Source: Muribaculaceae bacterium (GTDB lineage Bacteria > Bacteroidota > Bacteroidia > Bacteroidales > Muribaculaceae). From it: 64,000 nucleotides of DNA. How positions within the stretch are numbered: the first letter of the stretch is position 1; each line of letters starts with the position of its first letter. The stretch covers positions 41,386 through 105,385 of the forward strand of contig JAFLTW010000008.1 in NCBI GenBank assembly GCA_022509085.1, given 5' to 3'. Positions 27,437-34,387 of the stretch are shown piece by piece. Position numbers and translations under genes: made by a program. The notes beneath the pieces were generated by a model. It was not told the origin of the DNA and made no database searches. It saw only the letters and a program-made list of their open reading frames with translations.

Positions 27437-28231
27437 ATGAAGAAATTACTTTACTCCTTTATGATGCTTGCCATGGCATTGGGAATGTCGGTAGCATTCA
27501 CAGCCTGCGGCGATGATGAACCCGCAGGAGGCGACAAGAACCCCAACAATCCGTCAGGTGCAAGCGCCATTGTAGGCGAATGGAACACGGAATCTGAAGA
27601 CTACTACATGGTGGTAGACATAAAGACCGGTGGCACGCTTACCTACGTGGAATACAATCTCAAGTCGACAAGCGAGAAGACATGGAAGAAGACCGGCTCC
27701 GGCACATGGGCCTACAACGAAAGGGCTGCCAACTGGACCCTTCGCGTTCCCGGCACAGCCTACAACTGGACCGGCGACTACCTCATGCTCGACGGCAAGC
27801 TCACCAAGACCGGCACAACCAACATCGTTTTCGACAAAGGCTCCAAGGATGAACCCATTTTCCAGGAACCGGAAGAAGACTATGTGCCGAAACTCGTCGG
27901 CGCCACTTGGGTAGGCTATTTTGAGACTAAAACTGACACATCCGTACCCAAAGGTTCTGATGTATCGCTCGAAATTCGTTTCAGCAACGACGGCGAATTC
28001 CTGCTCACGGAATATGTAACCGATGAAGATGATGATGAAATCGTAACGGAAACCTCCGGGGTATACTCCATCTCGGGCAACACAATCATATTTGATTATC
28101 TCAAGAATGACGTTCCCGTCTTCTCGGAAGCTCTCGGAAATGTATTGAATATCACCACTCTCACAGCAACCAAGCTCACTCTTAAAGAGGAGAAGTGGGG
28201 TTATTCAGTATCTTTCAGCAAACAGAAATAA
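27437..28231 (+). CDS. Two-domain lipocalin-like lipoprotein, function unknown
   Basis: A 264-residue lipoprotein. The signal peptide ends in the lipobox FTAC with Cys24, followed by GDDEP, an acidic +2 region that in Bacteroidetes favours export to the cell surface. Two similar beta-rich domains follow, each beginning with a Gly-Trp motif (VGEWNTESEDYY near 50, GATWVGYFETKT near 155), as in lipocalin-like Bacteroidetes domains. Ligand and role are unknown. It stands alone and is followed by a clear terminator. Confidence 0.72.
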   Translation: MKKLLYSFMMLAMALGMSVAFTACGDDEPAGGDKNPNNPSGASAIVGEWNTESEDYYMVVDIKTGGTLTYVEYNLKSTSEKTWKKTGSGTWAYNERAANWTLRVPGTAYNWTGDYLMLDGKLTKTGTTNIVFDKGSKDEPIFQEPEEDYVPKLVGATWVGYFETKTDTSVPKGSDVSLEIRFSNDGEFLLTEYVTDEDDDEIVTETSGVYSISGNTIIFDYLKNDVPVFSEALGNVLNITTLTATKLTLKEEKWGYSVSFSKQK

Positions 28232-28264
28232 TTATTCATAATTCCCCAAACTCTTATATTTAGG

Positions 28265-28297
28265 AAGGAGGTCTCCGTGATGGCGACCTCCTTTTTT
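28265..28297 (+). terminator. Rho-independent terminator of the lipoprotein gene
   Basis: AAGGAGGTC (28265-28273) and GACCTCCTT (28285-28293) form a 9-base stem followed by a run of T. Confidence 0.9.
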
Positions 28298-28323
28298 CAT
28301 TGGGGTAGGAGCACAATTCCGAT

Positions 28324-29766
28324 TTAGAGAATGGGGGAGAGAAGGCGGAGGAGCGACTCGAGGAAACGGTGAAGAAGCGGACGCTTGCGCCAGGCCGTGA
28401 TTGTAAGCTTGCGGCAGAGAGCAAGGTCGGCGAAGAAGATGTCTTTCATGCGGCGGTTGAGACTCTCGTCGTAGATAAGGAGGTTGCCCTCGAAATTGTT
28501 TTCAAAGCTGCGGAAGTCAAAGTTAACCGAGCCTGTGGTGACAAAGGAATCGTCGACAATCATCACCTTGGAGTGAAGCATTCCCGGACTGTAGAGATAC
28601 ACCTTTATGCCTGCCTTGAGACACTGCGTGATGTAGGAGAAGCCCGCATACTGGAGCATCTTGGAGTCGCACTTGGAGGGAAGCATGATCCTGACATCCA
28701 CATTGGCGAGAGCGGCCGCCTCGAGCGCCCTTAGCAGGGAGTCGGTGGGAAGGAAATAGGGAGTCTGGATGTAGACACACTTCACGGCGCCAGCGATGGC
28801 CCGCAGATAGGTGAGCTCAAGGTTGTCCCAGTCGTCGGTAGGGCCGGAGGTGAGAAGCTGCATGCCCGTGTCGTTCTTCTCATGCCCCGACACGGAGCGC
28901 TCCACGAGCATCAGGTTGTCGGTCTTGAGAAAATTCCAGTCGATGCTGAAGGCGTAGAGCAGGCTCTCCACGATTTCGCCCTCGAGGCGCAGATGAGTGT
29001 CGCGCCATGCCGAGCCGTCTTGCTGCAGCCCCAGGTAGCGGTCGGCGATGTTCATGCCGCCGATATAGCCCACCTTGCGGTCAATCACCACCACCTTACG
29101 GTGGTTTCGCCAGTTGATACGGTTGGCCAGCTGCGGGAAAGTGACACGGAAGAAGGGATGGGCATCCACCCCCGCCTGCCTCATGGAGGCGAAAAACTTG
29201 TTGGACGAGGAGAAACTGCCCACATGGTCGTAGATCACCTTCACATCGAGTCCCTGGCGCGCCTTCTCCTTCAGAATCTCGGCTATCTCCGAGCCCAGAC
29301 GATCGTCCTGGAAGATGTAGTATTGCAGGTAGATGCTCTCGCGTGCCTCCTGAAGGTCCCGCTTCAGGGCGGCAAACTTATCTGTGCCCGTCGTGAACAC
29401 TTGCGCCCTGTTGTTGAGCGTAAAGGGATAACGGTTGACCTTATGTGCCAACTTTACCACTTGTTTCTCAGTGGGGGTGAGGGGTTGGGCGTTGAGATCG
29501 ACATGAGGCGAATGCTGTGAGCCGTACAGCTTACGCTTGTTGTGGCGCGAGATCATGGTCTGCCCACGCATGCTCCGGCCGAAAAACGCGTAGAAGATAA
29601 GGCCGATATAGGGGAGGAAGATCAGGGCAATCACCCACGAAAGGGTGCGGATTGGGTTGCGGTTTTCGCGGAGCACCACCACCACACATGTCAGCACCAG
29701 CACAGCGTAGAGAAACCATAGGGCGGCGATGGTGTAGATGTTCCAGAAATAGTGTGTATATGGCAT
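28324..29766 (-). CDS. cls: Cardiolipin synthase (phospholipase D family)
   Basis: A 480-residue membrane-bound cardiolipin synthase that joins two phosphatidylglycerols. Two N-terminal transmembrane helices (about 8-32 and 40-62) precede two PLD domains. The HKD motifs are NHRKVVVIDRKVGYIGG (His222, Lys224, Asp229) and LHSKVMIVDDSFVTTGS near 400. Length fits the ClsA type. It is the last gene of ung-plug-DUF3109-cls, 58 bases after the DUF3109 gene. Confidence 0.92.
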   Translation of the reverse strand: MPYTHYFWNIYTIAALWFLYAVLVLTCVVVVLRENRNPIRTLSWVIALIFLPYIGLIFYAFFGRSMRGQTMISRHNKRKLYGSQHSPHVDLNAQPLTPTEKQVVKLAHKVNRYPFTLNNRAQVFTTGTDKFAALKRDLQEARESIYLQYYIFQDDRLGSEIAEILKEKARQGLDVKVIYDHVGSFSSSNKFFASMRQAGVDAHPFFRVTFPQLANRINWRNHRKVVVIDRKVGYIGGMNIADRYLGLQQDGSAWRDTHLRLEGEIVESLLYAFSIDWNFLKTDNLMLVERSVSGHEKNDTGMQLLTSGPTDDWDNLELTYLRAIAGAVKCVYIQTPYFLPTDSLLRALEAAALANVDVRIMLPSKCDSKMLQYAGFSYITQCLKAGIKVYLYSPGMLHSKVMIVDDSFVTTGSVNFDFRSFENNFEGNLLIYDESLNRRMKDIFFADLALCRKLTITAWRKRPLLHRFLESLLRLLSPIL

Positions 29767-29824
29767 CTTGTCTGTGGGGTCTTGCTGTGGTGTTACTGTT
29801 GCGGCATCTTAATTGGCGGTTGAG

Positions 29825-30421
29825 TCAGTGCTGTGGAGCCTTTTCGTCTTTTTGGCGCAGCCATTCTCGCGCTGCCTCCTCCAGCTCGGCATACCATTCC
29901 TCACCGAAGCGGCTCACGAGAGGTTCGCGCAGAAACTCATATACTCTCAGGCCTTTCTTGCGTCCCAGCGCCTCAGCGGGTCGGCAGATCTTCCATCGGT
30001 CGTAGTTTACGGCCTTGAAGCCGCCATAGTCTTTCACGCGAATAGGATAAAGCGAGCAGGAGATAGGCTTGAACATACGGGGATTGCCGGCTCGGCGCGC
30101 CTTCTCGAGGGCGCAGAGGCAGAGACCGTCTTTCTCGAAGCAGGTGTATGCGCAGCAGCCTCCCTCCACGAGTTGAGTCACGGTGTCGCCCTCCGGATCC
30201 TTATACGAGGGTCCACCCTCACCGATGGCCCTTACCTCGGCCGGGGTGAGAAGCGGCAGAATCTCGGGCAGGAGAGCCTGGAGGGCACGGTCTTCCTCGT
30301 CGGTGAGGGGAGCTCCCGCATCGCCCTCGACGCAACAGGCACCCTTGCATGCATTAAGGTCGCAGCAGAAAAACTTCTCCACCACGTCGAAACTCACCAG
30401 TGTGTCGCCTATCTTAATCAT
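29825..30421 (-). CDS. DUF3109 family cysteine-rich protein
   Basis: A 198-residue protein of the DUF3109 family, common in Bacteroidetes and of unknown function. Cysteines are clustered as FFCCDLNACKGACCVEGD (about 18-36), GGCCAYTCFEKDGLCLCA (about 87-104), PISCSLYP and WKICRP, a pattern suggesting a metal centre similar to the zinc/iron chelator (CxxxCxxCC) family. No signal peptide. It lies between the T9SS plug gene (18 bases upstream) and cls. Confidence 0.85.
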   Translation of the reverse strand: MIKIGDTLVSFDVVEKFFCCDLNACKGACCVEGDAGAPLTDEEDRALQALLPEILPLLTPAEVRAIGEGGPSYKDPEGDTVTQLVEGGCCAYTCFEKDGLCLCALEKARRAGNPRMFKPISCSLYPIRVKDYGGFKAVNYDRWKICRPAEALGRKKGLRVYEFLREPLVSRFGEEWYAELEEAAREWLRQKDEKAPQH

Positions 30422-30439
30422 AGAGGGTTGCTTAGTGTA

Positions 30440-31693
30440 TTATTGGCTCAGAAGGGTAGCGCTGCCGATTAGGCGGTCGGCGCGGCCTGTAGGTGTTCGG
30501 AGGTAGACGGAGACTGTATATTCATTCTGCGTCTCATACTTGTTGCCCTCCACGAGGGCTGCCTCTCCCTTTGTCTGTCCCTCCTTCACGGCCACATACT
30601 GATAGTTGTAGGAGCCCTGCTTGAGAGGGAGAGAGAGGTAGTATTTGCGCGTCTCGGGGTCGAACTGCATGCGGAAGTCCTCGTCGTAGCGGTTGGAGGT
30701 GAAGTCGCCGTTGATGTAGATGTTGCCGTTCATCAGTTCGGGATAGTCGAGTGTGAAATGAACGTCGACATAGTCGGCCCCGAGGTCGGGGTCGGTGGCC
30801 GACCAGGAGTCGATCATGAAGCGTCCCTTCTGTGTCTGGTCGTAATTGTATTCATGTCCGGCCCTATCCTCGTCTTCGCGCACCCAGGCCTGGTAGCGGC
30901 GCCCGGAGAAGCCTACATTGTCGATTCGCATTCCGGGGTAGTCGGTGCGCACCGTCTCGAAGCGGCGGTATTCATTCCCGGCGGGAAAGATCAGCTCCCA
31001 GAGATGTTCGTATATCACTCGACCGTTTTCCACGCGCAGCGGGTGCGACACGAACACCTCCGTGTCGGGGCGCCGGTTTTGGGTCACGGAGACAATGAGG
31101 TCGGTGTAGGGATTGATGTCCTGCCTGCCGGTGGTGACGGCCAGCTCCACCTGCTGCCACTCGGAATTGTAGCCGCGGTCGGTGCGTGGCGTGACGCGGC
31201 CGCCCACGAGGGCCGTGTCTTCCGTCACCTGAAAACGGGCGCGCAGTATGAGGTCGTCGGGGTCGTCCTGGGGAAATACCTCCACCAGGTAGTTGCCCGA
31301 GGCGAGAAGCTCGTGCGTGTCGTCGGGGATTGTGAAACGGTAGTTTACGAAGTTGACGAAAGTGTTGGATGAGAAGGCGTAGTCTTCGATGTCGGCGAAG
31401 TTGAAGCCGTCGAGATATTCCGATTCGATGAGTCGGGAGGGTTGCCAGTCGGAATTGCAGTGGATGAGGCGGTATTGAAGGCGGCTCCAGTCGTCGCCAA
31501 TCTCGTCGAAGCTCACCACGATTCTCTCGCCGGATCCGAGCTGGATTACGGGCGGGGCGAGAAAGGCGTCTTCTTTTTGCACGGTGAGAGTGCGGAAGTT
31601 GGGTTTGAAGATGCCTTGCGACGTGTCGGCTCCGCGCATAGGGATGGCGAGTCCGAGAGCCGGAAGGAGGAAAAGGAGGAGGCGCTTTACCAT
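30440..31693 (-). CDS. DUF5103 protein, type IX secretion plug-like
   Basis: A 417-residue secreted protein. The signal peptide (about 1-22) is followed by beta-rich domains that match the DUF5103 family, for which the best-known member is the plug protein that closes the SprA pore of the type IX secretion system. Recognisable segments are RTLTVQKEDAFLAPPVIQLG, YRLIHCNSDWQPSRL and LDGFNFADIEDYAFSSNTF, plus GRRYQAWVREDED. Its ATG overlaps the ung stop by 7 bases, so translation is coupled. Family assignment comes from memory of the pattern, and plug function is inferred from the family. Confidence 0.8.
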   Translation of the reverse strand: MVKRLLLFLLPALGLAIPMRGADTSQGIFKPNFRTLTVQKEDAFLAPPVIQLGSGERIVVSFDEIGDDWSRLQYRLIHCNSDWQPSRLIESEYLDGFNFADIEDYAFSSNTFVNFVNYRFTIPDDTHELLASGNYLVEVFPQDDPDDLILRARFQVTEDTALVGGRVTPRTDRGYNSEWQQVELAVTTGRQDINPYTDLIVSVTQNRRPDTEVFVSHPLRVENGRVIYEHLWELIFPAGNEYRRFETVRTDYPGMRIDNVGFSGRRYQAWVREDEDRAGHEYNYDQTQKGRFMIDSWSATDPDLGADYVDVHFTLDYPELMNGNIYINGDFTSNRYDEDFRMQFDPETRKYYLSLPLKQGSYNYQYVAVKEGQTKGEAALVEGNKYETQNEYTVSVYLRTPTGRADRLIGSATLLSQ

Positions 31694-32355
31694 TCTATGG
31701 GAGTTTTGCCGTGGGCGGTGAGATAATTGTTGGCCGCGTTGAAGTGCCCGTTTCCGAAGAAGCCTCGGTAGACCGAGAGGGGAGAGGGGTGGGGAGAGGT
31801 GAGCACGAGATGTCTGTTGCGGTCGATGAAGGCACCTTTCCTGATGGCGTCGGCGCCCCAGAGCATGAAGACGAGGCCTTCGCGTTCCTCGGCAAGATGG
31901 CGCACGGCAGCGTCGGTGAGAACGTCCCAGCCTATCGTGGAGTGGCTCTTGGGCCGGTGTTCCCTCACGGTGAGCGAAGAGTTGAGCAGCAGTACGCCCT
32001 GGCGCGCCCAGCGGCCAAGGTCGCCGTCGGCGGGAATGGGTCGCCCTGTTTCGGCCTCCACCTCCTTGAAGATGTTGAGGAGCGAGGGCGGGAAGGGCAC
32101 TCCGGGATTCACGGAGAAACAGAGCCCGTTGGCCTGGCCGGGTCCGTGATAGGGGTCCTGACCGATAATAACCACCTTAACCTCGCCGAAAGGCGTGGCG
32201 TTGAAGGCCTCGAAGATTTTTGAGGCGGGAGGGTAGACCCTCAGCGAGGGGTCGGAATACTCGCGGCGCACGAAGTCGGCGAGCCATCCGAAATATGGCT
32301 TTTCAAACTCATCGGCGAGTACGGCCTTCCAGGAGGGGTGGATATTGACGTCCAT
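31687..32355 (-). CDS. ung: Uracil-DNA glycosylase, family 1
   Basis: A 222-residue Ung that removes uracil from DNA. Motif 1 GQDPYHGPGQANGL (Asp67 as the general base) and motif 2 HPSPLSVYRGFFG with the leucine-loop histidine are both intact. The start MDVNIHPSWKAVL matches relatives. A TAATTTTG box ends only 4 bases before the ATG, so the transcript may be leaderless. It leads the ung-plug-DUF3109-cls operon. Confidence 0.95.
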   Translation of the reverse strand: MDVNIHPSWKAVLADEFEKPYFGWLADFVRREYSDPSLRVYPPASKIFEAFNATPFGEVKVVIIGQDPYHGPGQANGLCFSVNPGVPFPPSLLNIFKEVEAETGRPIPADGDLGRWARQGVLLLNSSLTVREHRPKSHSTIGWDVLTDAAVRHLAEEREGLVFMLWGADAIRKGAFIDRNRHLVLTSPHPSPLSVYRGFFGNGHFNAANNYLTAHGKTPIEW

Positions 32356-32359
32356 ACTA

Positions 32360-32367
32360 CAAAATTA
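32360..32367 (-). promoter_or_regulatory. Candidate -7 element of the ung operon
   Basis: The minus strand reads TAATTTTG followed by TAGT and then the ung ATG. No TTTG is seen at -33. If active, initiation would occur at or next to the start codon. Confidence 0.45.
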
Positions 32368-32411
32368 ATTAAAAAACGGGAGTGGAGGAACGGAAAATGA
32401 AAAAAAATAGT

Positions 32412-32419
32412 TAAATTTG
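32412..32419 (+). promoter_or_regulatory. Candidate -7 element of the tRNA-Arg gene
   Basis: TAAATTTG matches TAnnTTTG and ends 19 bases before the tRNA 5' end. The -33 box is not evident. Confidence 0.5.
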
Positions 32420-32438
32420 CATTCCCTTAGTGGAGAAC

Positions 32439-32510
32439 GCCTCTGTAGTTCAACGAATAGAATAGATGATTCCGGTTCATCAGATTAGGGTTTGATTCCC
32501 TACGGAGGTA
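32439..32510 (+). tRNA. tRNA-Arg, anticodon CCG
   Basis: A 72-base tRNA folds with acceptor 32439-32445/32503-32509 (G1-U72 and one U-G wobble), D stem GTTC/GAAT, anticodon stem GATGA/TCATC, loop TTCCGGT with anticodon CCG at 32472-32474, a 4-base variable loop and T stem TAGGG/CCCTA. The D loop AACGAATA has A where G19 is expected and the T loop TTTGATT has T where C56 is expected. The two changes together keep a Watson-Crick 19-56 pair. The 3' CCA is not encoded. It reads CGG codons. Followed by a terminator. Confidence 0.88.
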
Positions 32511-32516
32511 CAAAGA

Positions 32517-32562
32517 AAACTCCTTCAGCAATCTGAAATTCAGATTATTGAAGGAGTTTTTT
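32517..32562 (+). terminator. Terminator after tRNA-Arg
   Basis: A 21-base stem with two imperfect positions (arms 32517-32537 and 32539-32559) is followed by T residues; the A run before it also suits the convergent minus-strand gene. Confidence 0.88.
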
Positions 32563-32586
32563 ATAAGGATAACCCTAAGGGAGCCT

Positions 32587-34386
32587 TCAGAATGTGGCTT
32601 TCAGAGTGATGCGGTTGCCGTCTCGCAGTGTGGCGGAGAGAACATAGATGCCCGGTTGCAATCCGGTCTCGGTCACTTCACCGGGATTGGCAACGCTGAA
32701 CACGCGGGCTCCGGAGAGGTCGTAGACATTCAGTGACGCAACGTCGCCTTTGACCTCGATGCGGCTTCCGGCGAGAACGCGTACTGAGTCTGCATTTTCT
32801 GTAACCGAGCCGACCGACCCTATCTCATTCGAGTATTCCTCGGCAGGATTGAGCAGGTAGGTGAAGAATACCGCATCTTCATCGGGGAGCACGGTCCAGT
32901 ACCAGGTAGAGGTGCCGAAAGCGATGAGGCTCATGTCGGGGGTAGCGATAGGCTTGCCCATACACCAGCGGTCGTCGTAAGTAATGTTCCAGTTGGCATC
33001 AGCGACGGGAACTTCCTGCAGAAGATGGTCTTCCAGCCAGAGATATGCGTCCTCGTTGCCCTCTTGGCGGAAGTATTCGGAAATTGTAATTCCCTCCGTG
33101 GAAAGCCCCGGATAGATGTAAGCCTCGCGGTAGAAATAGGGATCAAGGTCATATTCCTGGGCGAGCACGGAATAGTCGGCCAACACACCGGTTATAACCA
33201 CGTCTTCATCAAAACCGTAAACGGTGGATTCGCCCGTGGCAACGTCGAAACGAACGGGACCGTGGAAATCAACCATACCGTATTCGGGGTCGGTAGGATC
33301 CACAAGCACCGAGCGGTAGCCCGTGGCATAGACATATTTTCCGTCGGGAGAAACGAAGACGTTATTGAAGAGGAAGTCGATACTGTTCTCTTCGAAGTCA
33401 GCCATTTCCTTCAGGTATGCCTTCCATTGCTCAAGCCAGGGAGTAACCCTCGCGAGAAACGCGTTGAGTTCGGGAAGATATTTCTGACGCTGGTCTTCAT
33501 CCATAAATTCCATCGCGAAAGAAAACTGCGCCACAGTGATCTCATCCTCTATCATACCCTGATCATACAGATCCTTGGCCCAAGCCTCGCTTGCCTTATA
33601 GAACTCGTCGATCTGCTCGGGCGTCATATAATTCTCATAATTGGGGAAGGAGCCGCGATAGTCCGCGGGAGGCGTAGGCATTGAACCGCGGGGATTGAAG
33701 AGGTTGTCGCCCAAAGCCTTGTTTGTCCATGTCCCGTCGTCGTTCTTAATGTAGACGTAGGGGAGATGATAGAAACCGTTGCCGGAAGTATAGGTCACAC
33801 CGACAGTCTTGCCGTCGAACGAAACGGAGTTGCACTGCACGTACATCGAACCGCTGCCCAGGGAGTTGCGGACGGGGTTGGGGAGGTATTCCGGTTCGCT
33901 GTATGCTCCAGTCTCGAGCCTGTACCAGACTACGGGTTTAGTCCAGAAACTTGACTGGTTGGAGAGACCGCCCACAATCACTGAGCCGTCGGGCGTGATT
34001 GCACCCACTATAGCGGCCGCACCGAGGCCGGTGCCGGGAAGATTTGTCCAACGCCCTTTTTGCCAGTAGCAGGGGATGCCCTGACGTTCCGCGATGGCCA
34101 CACCGTCGTCGGAGATACAGATGCCGTAACCTTTTTCAAAGGTCATGCCTGTTTCCGTGCCGTCGTTGATGTAAGGCCATGTTTCGCCCGTTTCGAGATT
34201 GCGGATAATGATGCCCGAACCCCCGTCGGCCTCGCTGACCATCCATTTGCCGTTGGCGGAAAAAGACTGTATGTATTCCCCGGGGAACACTTGCGACTTA
34301 ACGGTGGAGGGGGCGGACTCTTGAGCCGGTAATGAGAAAGCACCGGCGGCCGCCACCGCCAGTGCTGTTGCTAATAAGTTTTTCAT
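32587..34386 (-). CDS. Secreted beta-propeller-like protein with T9SS-type sorting domain, paralog 1
   Basis: A 599-residue exported protein of unknown function. It has a signal peptide (about 1-22, ending near LPAQE) and short repeats of the SxDGxxxVG type (SFSANGKWMVSE, CISDDGVAIAERQGIPCYW, AITPDGSVIVGGLS, VFVSPDGKYVYATG) resembling HAF-like or propeller blades. A charged helical insertion lies at about 235-345. The C-terminus (VRVLAGSRIEVKGDVASL, VYDLSGARVFS, GLQPGIYVLSA) is a T9SS type A-like sorting domain. It has the same architecture as the upstream gene and starts one base after that gene's stop. Confidence 0.7.
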   Translation of the reverse strand: MKNLLATALAVAAAGAFSLPAQESAPSTVKSQVFPGEYIQSFSANGKWMVSEADGGSGIIIRNLETGETWPYINDGTETGMTFEKGYGICISDDGVAIAERQGIPCYWQKGRWTNLPGTGLGAAAIVGAITPDGSVIVGGLSNQSSFWTKPVVWYRLETGAYSEPEYLPNPVRNSLGSGSMYVQCNSVSFDGKTVGVTYTSGNGFYHLPYVYIKNDDGTWTNKALGDNLFNPRGSMPTPPADYRGSFPNYENYMTPEQIDEFYKASEAWAKDLYDQGMIEDEITVAQFSFAMEFMDEDQRQKYLPELNAFLARVTPWLEQWKAYLKEMADFEENSIDFLFNNVFVSPDGKYVYATGYRSVLVDPTDPEYGMVDFHGPVRFDVATGESTVYGFDEDVVITGVLADYSVLAQEYDLDPYFYREAYIYPGLSTEGITISEYFRQEGNEDAYLWLEDHLLQEVPVADANWNITYDDRWCMGKPIATPDMSLIAFGTSTWYWTVLPDEDAVFFTYLLNPAEEYSNEIGSVGSVTENADSVRVLAGSRIEVKGDVASLNVYDLSGARVFSVANPGEVTETGLQPGIYVLSATLRDGNRITLKATF

Positions 34387-34387
34387 A

